From contig OX291552.1 in assembly GCA_946406115.1 (NCBI GenBank), positions 10,240,836-10,304,835 on the forward strand: a stretch of DNA of 64,000 nt, written 5' to 3'. The position numbers and the translations under genes were made by a program. Positions within the stretch are counted from its first letter, which is position 1. Every line of letters begins with the position of its first letter. Source of the stretch: Apoda limacodes. Taxonomy: Eukaryota > Arthropoda > Insecta > Lepidoptera > Limacodidae. Below, piece by piece: positions 33,601 through 37,859 of this stretch. The notes below the pieces were generated by a model. The model saw nothing but the letters and a program-made list of their open reading frames with translations, did not search any database and was not told the origin of the DNA.

Positions 33601-35283
33601 GTGTTATTCTGTATGTATAGTACCTGACAGTGTGCTTAAGGCAGTAAATGGCTGTTTCGGTAGAAAGACCAGTCCGAAAACAAACTGTGCGCCTGTAATT
33701 TCAAGTGAAGCCCTAACTGTCGATCAAGCATATTTAAGATGTTCAACGCTGCGGCTGTCGTGTCCTGGTGATTTACCCCGAGACATTCTCGAAGTTACTG
33801 TTGCAATTTCGTTTTTTCACCGCCACTTATTTTATCATTATTCATACTTTTTTTGTCTTTATCACTAATCACATGTTCGGGCATAACTCCGTTGTATATA
33901 GACGGATAAGTGAAATTTTTTTTTTTATTTAAAAGGGTATATACTACCGAGGTGGTCACGGTCACTAAAAATAAATGGGTGTTAATTCGGAATAGTATAA
34001 AATTTTGTTACAAGTATGGATGTTTTTAGTGTACGAATAAAGCAATTCGTTCAGTAAAGTTATTGTACTGAGAATTTAGGACTTATGGCATGGTCAACAA
34101 TAGGTTAGTTCTTGTACATATTAACTGTCTTTGAGGAAGTGATTCTTTCTTTTATTTAGATTATTTGTATCAGTTCTGTGTTATCGGGGATCGGACCCAA
34201 AATTGTCATATTGGCAGGTATGATTACTACAGAGTCTATTATTAGTTTATGTTTATTAATCTGGAACACATCTATCTTTGTAATTTCCCTGAGATCAGAT
34301 GCGCGTTCGTATGCGCAAGAGGGAAGGGTTTAGTGCGAAGTGAAGGTTGTGGTATATTTTGTGTCTGGTGTTTTCTACTGTTTATTTTAAATTGGATCAA
34401 AAAAGTCCAACTACATTCATATTAATTTACTTTATTATCAGATGTTCCTTTTTTCAGAGCCATGGAATTTTCAACAATGGAAGCTAATTTTTTTTTAAAA
34501 GAACGTATATCCGCTCATTGTTTAATTTCTGGATATTTGATAAATGAAATACCTGCACAGCTAAGGAAACATTTGAAGCTTGTATTTGGAAGTATCTTGC
34601 GAGGAAATACTATGAAAGAACTTAACTTAGTTAAACAATCAGCTTCTGATGGCGTATATAGTAGTACACTGAAGCATATATTTTACAAACCGCCAAATTT
34701 CAATTTTTCTGAGCCTAAAACAACAAAATTTGTGTATAAACCTAATTGGTTCACTATATTTCCAAAAACAGATCAAGTTACACCGTCAAATTCTGATGGC
34801 GTACACAGTAGTACACTGAAGCATATATTTTACAAACCGCCAAATTTCGATTTTTCTGAGCCTAAAACAACAAAATTTGTGTATAAACCTAATTGGTTCA
34901 CTATATTTCCAAAAACAGATCAAGTTACACCGTCAAATTCTGATGGCGTACACAGTAGTACACTGAAGCATATATTTTACATACCGCCAAATTTTGATTT
35001 TTCTGAGCCTAAAACAACAAAATTTGTGTACAAACCTAATTGGTTCACTATATTTTCAAAAACAGATCAAGTTACACCGTCAAATTCTGATGGCGTATAC
35101 AGTAGTACACTGAAGCATATATTTTACATACCGCCAAATTTTGACTTTTCTGAGCCTAAAACAACAAAATTTGTATACAAACCTAATTGGTTCACTATAT
35201 TTCCAGAAACAGATCAAGTTACACCGTCCAATTCTGATGGCGTATACACTGAAGCATATATTTTACATACCGCCAAATTTTGA
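562..35283 (+). CDS. Gene A: multi-exon TULIP-like (JHBP / group 7 allergen-like) protein with alternative 3' exons; 5' part outside window
   Basis: Exons are 562-676, 1481-1541, 1626-1749, 3009-3144, 21453-21602 and 21857-21996, then either 30362-31469 or 34458-35283. Every junction from 1481 onward keeps phase (1, 2, 0, 0, 2). The visible product would be about 610 residues with the first terminal exon or about 516 with the second. The segments 563-676 and 21453-21602 both carry a motif of the form hydrophobic-x-N-x-V-L-x-G, typical of the first strands of JHBP and group 7 allergen domains. The segments at 1626-1749 and at the start of the terminal exons look like closing amphipathic helices. 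Two tandem domains are therefore likely. These families bind hydrophobic ligands outside the cell; that role is inference. The N-terminus and any signal peptide lie upstream of the window. The exon-intron structure is much firmer than the family call. Confidence 0.7.
766..1015 (-). repeat. LINE fragment (RTE-like C-terminal coding and 3' end)
   Basis: On the - strand it is open with the stretches LPGRQTTSEP, HIGVAYVLPQ and TTVDVF. I recall this composition and the GTGGACGTCTTC end from lepidopteran LINE 3' regions. It lies in an intron of gene A, so the open frame is not a host exon. Confidence 0.5.
1031..1155 (+). repeat. Decayed MITE copy, GTGCAACA family
   Basis: It starts ACAGTGCAACAAATTTTTC and contains GGTCGCTAGTG, as in the copies at 28193, 52003 and 61651. 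The right terminal repeat is degraded. Confidence 0.45.
1481..1541 (+). CDS. Gene A exon
   Basis: The acceptor TATCTTCCAG precedes 1481 and the donor ATT|GTAAGC follows 1541. Twenty codons plus one base are open, including PGFGTPPIIAPYF. Start phase is 0, matching the end of 562-676, so the two could be joined directly or through an unseen exon whose length is a multiple of three. Confidence 0.65.
1626..1749 (+). CDS. Gene A exon, predicted closing helix of first domain
   Basis: The acceptor is TTTTTAAG and the donor AT|GTAAGAG. The leading GT completes a Cys codon from 1541; 40 codons plus two bases follow, with PISAELLPKLQGIVTTLL, an amphipathic helix. A second frame is also open across the exon, but only the chosen one joins the next exon without a stop. 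Confidence 0.65.
1750..3008 (+). other. Gene A intron
   Basis: Near 1815-1980 there is a degenerate direct repeat of about 70 bp containing GTATATTAGGCGT. The interspersed repeat at 2121-2408 follows. I see no other coding sequence. Confidence 0.6.
2121..2408 (-). repeat. Interspersed repeat with GTCCGACTCGCAC tail
   Basis: It contains CTGTCCGTCCGTCCGTCTGTC and GGCTGTATCTCATGAACCGT and ends GCGAGTCCGACTCGCACTTGGCCG. The same order recurs at 36998-37370. Its tail matches the 3' tail of the 5S-derived SINEs at 32376 and 49985. Confidence 0.65.
3009..3144 (+). CDS. Gene A exon
   Basis: The acceptor TTTTTTTAAAG precedes 3009 and the donor ATG|GTACGT follows 3144. The first base completes an Ile codon; 45 open codons follow and include YMTDLVQDMNRR and DGSVKLNNLRVQM, which resemble the linker that opens a second TULIP-like domain. 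Ends in phase 0. Confidence 0.8.
4068..4570 (+). repeat. Interspersed repeat, TATTATAAA...GATTTG family
   Basis: It opens CTATACTTATATTATAAAGAGG and contains GAACCGATTGGGTTGAAATTTTATATGGG-like text twice. It ends CCGATAACGAAATTTATAAGC. Related copies occur at 28500, 55838, 58900 and 60465. The duplicated middle suggests a tandem or nested copy. Confidence 0.5.
5143..5348 (+). repeat. Two tandem copies of a 104-bp unit
   Basis: CTACTGCAGGGGCACAGGCC recurs at 5143 and 5247, and GGCGGACGTTTGTCGAGCTAGT ends both copies. A few substitutions and small indels separate them. The second copy runs directly into the BEL/Pao insertion. Confidence 0.85.
6070..6544 (-). other. Jockey 3' untranslated region with T-rich tract
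   Basis: On the element strand a tract of T-rich TTTTATTTT-like repeats (about 6240-6480) is followed by about 160 bp of GC-rich sequence. The element ends in GAGAAGAGACCCAC directly against the target duplication, without an A-run. Confidence 0.8.
6545..9295 (-). CDS. Jockey ORF2: endonuclease and reverse transcriptase
   Basis: The 916-residue protein starts at an ATG (9293-9295) inside the end of ORF1 and stops with TAA. Residues about 21-235 are an APE-type endonuclease: LRIVYWNPGG, GETKLR with catalytic Glu, GDLN, and a DTQHLPI box in place of the usual SDHLPI. Residues about 480-750 are the reverse transcriptase, with FLDMEKAFD (593-601), GVPQGSCLSPLLY and the catalytic YADD (690-693). 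The C-terminal part has the conserved TYAAPAWYG segment. It nicks target DNA and copies its own RNA there. The reading frame is +1 relative to ORF1, so translation probably depends on reinitiation or frameshifting. It is intact and could be active. Confidence 0.95.
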   Translation of the reverse strand: MDWHNSPQFSRGNLMGPHRGLKLRIVYWNPGGITGKTAALRTLVQEHDVHIVLLGETKLRGENELRIPNFFTYRRDEISPANMAFRGTAVLIRRDLIHELLPLPLFTYIRSIGVKLKVGNAELKVFAAYKPPSTPFVPSDIDNIFCDATPTLILGDLNTKHQHWGSRISSKSGRELKADAESKNYLVIGPGSPTHYPSTDNHAPDVLDIALAHNISWSMSLEVLHDTDTQHLPILLVLGVSATGKPLPNPRRITDWATFHRAMLDYKLPAGGISTPLEVEEAVSTFTTAIAQALRESTSISATVSGKKLLPAHLRAKIREKRALRKHWCQTRCPVAKRDLNRFSAELRSEIANYRQHSWDQVIFKASEDDTALYRLARQITKTPAPICPLIDSGGIRHYHAANRAELFAEHFEDQFRPNPIIDPDHTLGVTERVEQFLAAPAPPLRGDYFISPKEVRKEASKLNKRKSPGPDEIPNTAIIMLPRKGLVALTRIFNGILRTGHFPSPWKIGKIIVLPKPGKDRHRPEHYRPITLLSNLAKLFERLLLLRISPHIQLRPEQFGFRDSHSTTLQLVRVLHHMAFELNKGRRTVGVFLDMEKAFDRVWHEGLIHKLLETDIPPMLGRVIASFLDKRSFYVSVENNQSACKPIRAGVPQGSCLSPLLYALYTNDIPTLSDSGLAEGVEDVTLALYADDSAYMSSSRKASLAAKKMQRLLDTLPGWLDKWRIAVNASKTSALLTGLQKFLPPKLVFRGQVIEWQPSVKYLGCIIDRPLRMRKMLDHVSAGAVASRACLRPVLSSDLPLRTKIRLYKLYIRSRLTYAAPAWYGLLSSTNKRKLQVVQNKSLRLITGAGRYVRNSTIARDTKTEPLAEFISGLSKRLFTRADNSHHVHLRGIAPLHARPPEGRALPRELIPVGE
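9231..11111 (-). CDS. Jockey ORF1: gag-like RNA-binding protein
   Basis: About 626 codons are open. The N-terminal 200 residues are rich in Pro, Ala and Ser. Residues about 270-345 match a PRE_C2HC-type domain (HKIAIKGLPQDTSLAELAED). Residues 358-412 hold three CCHC knuckles (C358, C361, H366, C371; C377, C380, H384, C389; C398, C401, H405, C412). A Pro/Gln-rich tail follows. The protein should coat element RNA. No ATG lies at the 5' end of the frame: codon 1 as given is GTG and the first ATG is codon 23 (SMLSPIV), after an upstream in-frame TAA. The true start is therefore probably codon 23, unless the element lost a few 5' bases. Confidence 0.9.
   Translation of the reverse strand: MYSASESGDEVFRDEDLPTLPSMLSPIVDTPPRPDPQSSSPKQGINISQISKVTPPMTVQRNLNPPSIPLPQRDPRVRGRDVRPRPFSLSPSKDPAERARLEAREAIADRQKALANQPSTSKTAVEVPHDPTPVEGMEIAEVSPPQPAAPHAPAPPSGRSYAQAISAQTAIAPPSQAVAQPASVDASANDKKVKNSHPPIVVESLPQWSTHLKKMHSILGHAPNARPFGKGVRFFPKSPLEYRTVVAYIDELSKLDHAVSWYCYSLDSDRPHKIAIKGLPQDTSLAELAEDLSFAGFPVSHVRQIPAVRGRPNCIYYAQLQLRHTSAELQQLYAVNELLSMPGITIEAWRTRPGPAQCHRCQAFGHASSNCHRPIKCVRCGGEHPASDCDRQSVAVKCVNCRQAHTANSRSCPVFRREARRRGVTINPPLPRNKAQRATNLPPPLPTPLQQLQPQEYDLSSGANLMPPANPPTDRSQALGRKKRPRRKKSAPQPTTTVPTNTAVAPDTQFAPYIFMPPPQFADPPQPPHTSQPPTTNQPPKSKSRTDAAQQHQPPAQIRPSGTQYTQGPPRMQAGALNVARAAIAALNAAIEAIAAGQNPLPALFNGLAQLTTILTWEFNGASSGP
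11112..11149 (-). other. Jockey 5' terminal direct repeat
   Basis: On the element strand the first 38 bases contain GGCCATATCACAGT twice with an 18-base period. Jockey elements use an internal promoter near the 5' end; a promoter role for this repeat is inference. Confidence 0.6.
11969..11990 (+). promoter_or_regulatory. Primer binding site, tRNA-Tyr type
   Basis: TGGTCCTGTCGAGCCGGAT starts six bases after the 5' LTR. It is complementary to the insect tRNA-Tyr 3' end as I recall it, apart from one additional G after TGGTCCT. It would prime minus-strand DNA synthesis. Confidence 0.7.
12011..13318 (+). pseudogene. gag: BEL/Pao gag region with an in-frame TGA
   Basis: The likely start is ATG 12011. 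A Ser/Thr/Pro-rich segment of 124 codons ends at TGA 12383-12385, and the same frame continues with ATG at 12386. Next come a Glu/Lys-rich coiled coil and a DUF1759-type gag domain (FNGNCEEWLAFRRSFEDT, LRRAVQGKAREAV). The frame meets TAA at 13316-13318, then continues open into the zinc knuckle and protease. The gag forms particles around element RNA. In BEL/Pao, gag and pol are usually a single frame, so both stops look like recent point mutations; read-through cannot be excluded. Confidence 0.88.
13319..17635 (+). CDS. pol: BEL/Pao pol region: knuckle, protease, reverse transcriptase, RNase H, integrase
   Basis: It is in the same frame as gag and open for 1,438 codons. In order: a CxxC-x3-H-x4-C knuckle near 13337; a Pao-type aspartic protease with LLDEGSTVSLLD, catalytic Asp at 13724; reverse transcriptase with DIQDMFLRI and catalytic YMDD at 14948-14959; RNase H with FTDAS, RLELQAA and WTDSST; an integrase HHCC finger near 16510-16630, then catalytic Asp 16721, Asp 16907 and Glu 17021; and a C-terminal DUF5641-like region. 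I see no stop or frameshift in this part. No ATG is needed at its start because it continues gag. The stop at 17633-17635 lies 34 bases inside the 3' LTR. Confidence 0.93.
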   Translation, partial: ERKKIACTGCEGDHYLLDCKTFKEADLNGKWDIAKKTRTCFKCLRFRYSRLNCKALVCKKCGRWHHTSLHSEKPPNRAEAPGTSQCYQLGQQEGEEAEEKIASIHTTISNEKVYLKIMPVDVYGPKGHARVLALLDEGSTVSLLDSKVAEQIGVNGKKETLTIETVGGKIIKKNSSERLKIKIKGAYRRDKRAIELRTMEDLKLSQQKVAIEDIRNCQHLSAIKDQLVYDKEEPKLLIGQDNWGLIVTRRLKKGKKTEPVASLTSLGWVLHGCDAASTVAVHFVNHCRISNEEEINEIVRDFFKLESLGIEAKLPSHDSDRRALEVLEKTIKKLPDGQYETGLLWKKEDEVLPNNCKQAFRRLEIVEKKLDQNKEMKKEYEIQMTNLLAKGYAEKAPRNSTDGRKFYLPHFAVEHPVKKKPRIVFDAAAKFQGKSLNDALLPGPDLLQSLFGVLLRFREGPIAIMADIQDMFLRIKIRQEDRDSLRFLWRGEKRIEKPEEYRMTSVIFGAASSPATAIYVMNKNAEEYQETRPAAVKAIKENHYMDDYLQSFQSVEEARRVSAEVKDIHERASFHLKGWASNNPEVLKGYREKNESANLELTKEEKTLGLRWLTEEDALAFNIGLRNTPTEILDGRRVPTKREVTSAVMSTFDPMGFATPVLIQGKKLIQEIWRTQIGWDEKIQEGQQEAWQRYIKEVATLDKLRIPRCISPCQREGQLHTFTDASEEAYAASVYWRTRGPEGETHVVLVAGKARVSPTKPVSIPRLELQAALLGSRLAATVEKELNLMVTQKTYWTDSSTVLQWVQADPRRFKTFVAHRLAEIEELTKPQEWRWVPTKMNPADDATRNTPSDFNHTARWFQGPEFLRRGEEEWPAKKFGLAKSEDLEEKASHKVTTIKAVEKETPDLERFSNWRKLVNTMARVFQFIDVLKKKVERVNTARDKDVTWKPHNKNKKKAQAKPVIERKKEHNFIKIEEAFQKKAEEYLIKRSQSESFTKEMKCLKKNKPLENASRLRKIDVYLGSNEKIKLRSRTRKFTFKNAVNNPPVIDGKHKIVQLIIQYYHRRFLHGNTATVMNELRQKYWILGLRTAVKAVIYQCQWCKVRKGSPQIPPTGDLPGERLQHHAYPFSNAAVDYFGPMQVTIGRRTEKRWGALFTCLTTRAVHLELVPSLSTSSMIMALRRMAARRGMPKVIFSDNGTNFVGANRELEEAALEKGIRWKFIPPGSPNMGGAWERMVRSVKTSLAAVLHERSPPEEVLHTLMTEVEHVVNSRPLTELSMEPDDEESLTPNHFLIGRSCGMMAPGEFTENELVGKASWRTAQRLTDHFWRRWIKEYLPTLMPRKISGRATSDPEEGDVVLIVDANLPRNSWPRGKVLKAYPGPDGRVRILDIQTNGGVLRRQSRRVVVLVPATSSPQQDGVLRTAAENVSDGPHETHK
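17593..17601 (+). promoter_or_regulatory. Possible polypurine tract
   Basis: GGCGGAGAA abuts the 3' LTR and is purine except for one C. It is short for a plus-strand primer. Confidence 0.35.
17602..19388 (+). repeat. 3' LTR, split by a SINE-like insertion
   Basis: Removing 263 bp (18667-18929, the insertion plus one target copy) leaves 1,524 bp, the same as the 5' LTR. It has the same TGTTA and TAACA ends. The element's pol frame ends within its first 34 bases. Confidence 0.93.
18667..18919 (+). mobile_element. Poly(A)-tailed SINE-like retroposon in the 3' LTR
   Basis: A 227-bp GC-rich body is followed by 26 A residues. It is flanked by an 11-bp target duplication AGTCGTGGTCA (18656-18666 and 18919-18929). 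GTTCGAGAC at 18715-18723 fits a Pol III B-box, but I see no convincing A-box, so it could instead be a 5'-truncated LINE end. A truncated reverse copy lies at 29397-29543. Confidence 0.85.
19489..19552 (-). repeat. 5S rRNA-like fragment
   Basis: The reverse complement reads GTTAAGCAACGTCAAGCGTG then GTCAGTACCTGGATGGGTGA, close to the 3' half of 5S rRNA. No complete 5S gene is present. It is probably the head of a 5S-derived SINE. Confidence 0.6.
21453..21602 (+). CDS. Gene A exon, start of a second TULIP-like domain
   Basis: The acceptor TTTTTTTAG precedes 21453 and the donor CAG|GTAACA follows 21602. Fifty open codons in phase 0 include LKNMVLSGLDTAYSSRSG, similar to the GLSxxxRSG motif of group 7 allergen-like domains and to the exon at 562. 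Confidence 0.85.
21857..21996 (+). CDS. Gene A exon with the phase-2 donor shared by both terminal exons
   Basis: The acceptor CTGTTTTCAG precedes 21857 and the donor GG AG|GTAAAA follows 21996. Forty-six codons plus two bases are open, with INDVDVHVIIGDI, a beta-strand pattern. The leftover AG plus A from either 30362 or 34458 gives Arg. Confidence 0.85.
22185..22420 (+). repeat. Interspersed repeat, GATCTAAGTCATGAC family
   Basis: It shares GATCTAAGTCATGAC, GAGACAAATTGGTC and GATATCGAG with 48255-48530, in the same order, and ends with an AAAACG...TATAATA segment. The two copies have diverged. It is probably a LINE 3' end. Confidence 0.5.
22644..23009 (+). repeat. Tandem duplication of 183 bp
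   Basis: CGAGTACCATAGTTAAAGTA begins both copies (22644 and 22827), and AGAGGAGTGGCAACG ends both. By eye the copies differ by about one base (AAAATCC versus AAAACCC), so the duplication is recent. Confidence 0.9.
24413..24589 (+). repeat. Non-autonomous element, ACGTGACAA...TTGTCACGT family, divergent copy
   Basis: It shares TCTGTCTCTCTCGCTCTTAG, GTGAGCGGAGCGTAACGCAG and GACGTTGTCACGTCAA with the copies at 25940 and 49306 but has a different left part. Confidence 0.6.
25940..26134 (+). repeat. Non-autonomous element, ACGTGACAA...TTGTCACGT family
   Basis: From ACTGGTTGCCTGTAAAGTCG to TTGTCACGTCAAAA it appears base-for-base identical to 49306-49496. ACGTGACAA near the left and TTGTCACGT at the right end are inverted. 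Identity over about 190 bp points to recent mobility. Confidence 0.75.
26140..26335. repeat. Head-to-head dimer of a GGAGGAGGTTCTC repeat
   Basis: The left half is the reverse complement of the right: AAAACCTCCCCCTTTTTTGAA meets AAAAAAGGAGGAGGTTCTCA near 26230. Single copies occur at 48140-48225 (-) and 50395-50530 (+). Confidence 0.6.
26537..27370 (+). pseudogene. Decayed third copy of the gene A terminal exon
   Basis: After TTTTTTTAG the text CTACGGAATTTTCAATAAAG aligns with the start of the exon at 34458, with ATG changed to ACG and small indels that bring in a stop. The intron sequence just upstream also matches that before 34458 (TTTACTTTATT...GTTCC). Farther on, GATAGTAAAACGGATAGAAA and GCGCTGTTAAAAA resemble the tail of the exon at 30362. 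It cannot encode the shared helix now. Confidence 0.7.
28193..28328 (+). repeat. MITE, TAGTGCAACA...TGCACTGTA
   Basis: The ends TATAGTGCAACAATCTTTTC and AAAAATGTTTTGCACTGTA are inverted repeats. The core has GACACTAGCGATC. Relatives are at 1031, 52003 and 61651. Confidence 0.65.
28500..28805 (+). repeat. Interspersed repeat, TATTATAAATGTGAAAG family
   Basis: It opens ATATTATAAATGTGAAAGTTTG and ends GGCAAAAGCTAGTATAA. It is the same family as 55838 and 58900. Confidence 0.6.
29397..29543 (-). mobile_element. 5'-truncated SINE-like retroposon
   Basis: It is the reverse complement of the last ~145 bp of the body at 18667-18919, starting from a T-run (29397-29405), with several substitutions and a short indel. 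Confidence 0.8.
30362..31469 (+). CDS. Gene A terminal exon 1: shared helix plus acidic and basic tail
   Basis: The acceptor TTCTTTTTTCAG precedes 30362. The first base completes Arg from 21996 and the frame runs to TGA at 31467-31469. Counting from the ATG at 30366, residues 1-48 are an amphipathic helix with LITGYLINEIPAKLKKHL, suited to close a TULIP fold. Residues 49-275 are rich in Ser, Glu, Asp and Asn, with two related motifs, KFFSTEMLTD (130-139) and KFFDAGMFTD (261-270). Residues 280-350 are Lys/Arg-rich. The tail looks disordered. It resembles 34458 only in the helix. A start at 30366 without upstream exons is possible but less likely, because the acceptor and phase fit. Confidence 0.82.
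31712..31717 (+). promoter_or_regulatory. Candidate polyadenylation signal
   Basis: AATAAA lies 243 bases after the stop of the first terminal exon of gene A. Confidence 0.35.
32376..32525 (-). mobile_element. 5S rRNA-derived SINE
   Basis: On the - strand a 5S-like head (GGCAACGTCGGGC, then GTGACCGCTTAGCGG-like text) is followed by about 80 bp ending in AAGTCCGACTCGCACTTAGTCGG and a T-run. The + copy at 49985-50142 has the same order. Confidence 0.7.
32760..33800 (-). pseudogene. Broken LINE reverse transcriptase
   Basis: Translated on the - strand the pieces give GKSPGHDS, FGLSTETAIYCLK, ACFLDLSKAFDLVNYDIL (motif A), SFNLYMNRLIDEL, NISYADD (catalytic, near 33030) and MVLLSPSISALRRLV. I recall this reverse transcriptase type as common in Lepidoptera, but its clade is not assigned here. 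Stops, frameshifts and an insertion of 33064-33333 in the opposite orientation make it dead. Confidence 0.8.
33064..33333 (+). mobile_element. LINE 3' end (GTGGAATGAGCTCCC family)
   Basis: Open text LWNELPAKVFSKDYSMGFFK is followed by GGCGGACCGTGTGCTTGTTT and an A-run. It splits the opposite-strand reverse transcriptase between its YADD box and the preceding segment. Related copies are at 49812, 53159 (-), 58044 and 60188. Confidence 0.7.
34458..35283 (+). CDS. Gene A terminal exon 2: shared helix plus 49-residue repeats
   Basis: The acceptor CCTTTTTTCAG precedes 34458. The first base completes Arg in the same phase as 30362. From the ATG at 34462, residues 1-48 are about three quarters identical to the other terminal exon (FLKERISAHCLISGYLINEI). 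From residue 62 a 49-residue unit, SDGVYSSTLKHIFY...PSN, is present four times in full (62, 111, 160, 209) with a fifth that breaks after an 8-base deletion, giving a stop at 35281-35283. Repeat units are rich in Lys, Pro, Phe and Tyr. Function of the repeats is unknown. Confidence 0.8.
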
Positions 35284-35440
35284 TTTTTCTGATCATAAGA
35301 CAACAAAATATGTATACAAACCTATTAATTGGTCCAGTATATTTCCAAATAGAGATCAAGTTACACCGTCATATCTGATGGCGTAGATAGAAAACTGATG
35401 TTTATATTTCACACACCGCCAAATTAAATTTTTGTGTTAA
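34645..35440 (+). repeat. 147-bp coding tandem repeat
   Basis: TCTGATGGCGTA starts units at 34645, 34792, 34939, 35086 and 35233, exactly 147 bases apart. The next start at 35374 follows after 141 bases. The first four units are nearly identical; the last ones carry indels. Confidence 0.92.
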
Positions 35441-36323
35441 ACAACATAATTTGTATTTAAACCTATTAATTTTTTAAATTTGCTTCCAAATAATAAATAA
35501 TAATAAATATTTAAGAGAATACGATTCGGAGCGCCTCTCAGCGTGCTTCACAAAAAAGAATTTTTCACTTATTTTTGACACTTGCAGATAAAACACCTCG
35601 AAATTTTGAAGACATGTTCAAGTAATAAATATCTCGGTCTGATCTGTGTCAGTTTTCTGTTAAATTTTATATTTCAAAAGTTATAGTGGATTTTAGTTTT
35701 TCATACAAATGGTTTAAAATAGATTTCTAGTTGGTAAAAACACTTTACAAGATTTTGGAAAACCACAGACATAGGTATTCAACTTAGGATTTAGTCTAAG
35801 AAATGTTACAGTGATGGTCAAATCGTAACCGCAAATCGTATCCTTTTAAATAATTAGAAAAACCCGACTGCTAAAACATTAAGACCTAAAAACCAAAAAT
35901 GTTTTAGGTGCACTTGACCAAAACATACCAAATATGTAACTATTTTAGGATAACTACTATAGTGGGAGCAATCTGTACTAACTACTATTTGAACTTGCAT
36001 TGAAATGACTCCCGCATGCCTATAATTAATTGAAAAAAATATTTAGTTATTGATATTTTAGCAATCGGGTTTTTATATTTATTTTTATAGACAGTTTTTG
36101 AGTTTTGTTTCTTTTTTACTTTTTTTTCCGAGTCGCGCTTGACTATTTTATGTACCGTATAACACTTGGTTGATAAATACCTTTCATATAAGACCCCATT
36201 CATCGAAATCGGTATAGCCGTTTAGGCTACAGGAGGTCACAATGGAACGGACATACCCAAATACAAATGTATATACACGCGAAAAACATTACCCTCCTTG
36301 TGGGTCAATCGGGTAAAAAAAAT

Positions 36324-36520
36324 CCGTTAAATTTTGATGGCGTAGATAGTGCAACAAAATTTATATTTTACAAACCATTTAGTTTTTCCAATTTATTTTC
36401 AAAAAGAAATTATTAAAGAAAAAGATACGCCGTCAAATTTTGATGGCATAAGGGTTTTTTTATCCTATAACTATGGATAGTACAATGAAATTTATATTTC
36501 AGACACCGCTAAAATAAAAA
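36324..36520 (+). repeat. Decayed 147-bp units separated from the main array
   Basis: Two TTTTGATGGCGTA/TTTTGATGGCATA units with TTTATATTTTACAAACC and TTTATATTTCAGACACCGC match the coding repeats of gene A but have frameshifts. Interspersed sequence (about 35500-36320) separates them from the array. Confidence 0.65.
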
Positions 36521-36997
36521 AATTAGAACACAAGGAATTTATTTTACTGACAATTAAAGAAAATTGAGCCTATTTTCGATACAAATGGTGATGTTTTCTA
36601 ATTATTTTAATTTTTTTCTCGCAATTTCATTCATGCCGTTTTGTCCACATTTGTGACCTTTCGACAAGGGAAATGTTTTAAAATATAAATATTACATATT
36701 TAACTTTTTTGTTTTATTTGATGACTTTTTGTTCACATCATGTAATGACTAGCCATGGCCAAATGTCAACCATAGAAATTGTTAAAAAAAAATTTAATTT
36801 TGTGTTTGAAAATGTAAAGCTTGAGGAAAAAAATTAGCAAGGTCTATATACTCTTCAATTTATAGTTTTTTTATAACCCTAAAGATAACTAACGGCAATT
36901 CATTACATTCGCATACACTTACCTTCATATTAAAAGTACAAATGGTTCTTAACTTAAAGATAATACATGCAATGGCTCTTCTACTTTGTTTACCCAA

Positions 36998-37370
36998 AGG
37001 GTATAAAACGGGACCCTATTACCAAGACTCCGCTGTCCGTCCGTCCGTCCGTCTGTCACCAGGCTGTATCTCATGAACCGTGATAGACAGTTGTAATTTT
37101 GGTTTCACAGAAGATGTATTTCTATTGCCGCTATAACAACAAATACTAAAAAACAGAATAAAATAAATATTTAAGGGGGCACAACAAACGTGAATTTTTT
37201 TCCTCTGTTTTGCTTGATATTGATAACGGCAACAGGTAGAAACTTGGAATATTCACAGAATATTTAGTTATATATTCACTATAAAAATAAATAATTAAAT
37301 TAAAATAAAACCAATATGTTAGAGGGGCTCGCATACAACAAACGTGATTTTTGTTTTTGTAGATAGTAGA
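36998..37370 (-). repeat. Interspersed repeat with CCGTCCGTCCGTCTGTC
   Basis: It is the same family and orientation as 2121-2408, with an insertion or duplication in the part after 37205. Confidence 0.6.
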
Positions 37371-37859
37371 ATCTAAAGTTATGGTTAGGATGGAGATCTA
37401 AAAAACCTCTAGTAGCAGTAGTCCGGTTGTTAGTCCGGTTGACCGAACTACTGAAACTTTTAAGTTGCAATAGTTCGGTTGTGACGGAGAACCGAACTAT
37501 TGATACCTTTTTAGTAGCAACAGTCCGGTTACTTAATAATTTAAACAAAATATATTTACAAACTATTTTATATCAAAAAAACATTTTGTTAAGAAAATTA
37601 ACGTTATCTTAAAAAAAACAAATGAGTGTCGAAAAACAAATGAATGCATATTTTTTTTTATCATAAAAACCCTTTTTTGGAAACTTTTCTTTAATTTTTT
37701 TTTATTATAATCAATTTTTAATCATAAGTAAAAAAAATATTTTTTTTTGCGGTAAAGTGAGTATTAATCGTTAAAACCATATATTTTTTTATCACACTTG
37801 CTCGTAAACAGTGTCATTATGCCGGAGTAGAGAAAATACGTACAAATTTCCTTTCTGAA

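Larger units (their letters stand above)
31470..34457 (+). other. Interval between the two terminal exons
   Basis: AATAAA at 31712-31717 could end the transcript using the first terminal exon. Beyond are a 5S-derived SINE (32376-32525), a broken LINE reverse transcriptase (32760-33800) with a second LINE end inserted, and AT-rich sequence. Confidence 0.6.
35284..37397 (+). other. Downstream of gene A: relic repeat units and interspersed repeats
   Basis: AATAAA at 35492 could end transcripts using terminal exon 2. Relic 147-bp units with AATTTTGATGGCGTAGATAG and GCCGTCAAATTTTGATGGCA lie at 36324-36520. A LINE-like tail with CGAAAAACATTACCCTCC lies at 36185-36317. The repeat at 36998-37370 follows. 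The rest is AT-rich. Confidence 0.6.
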
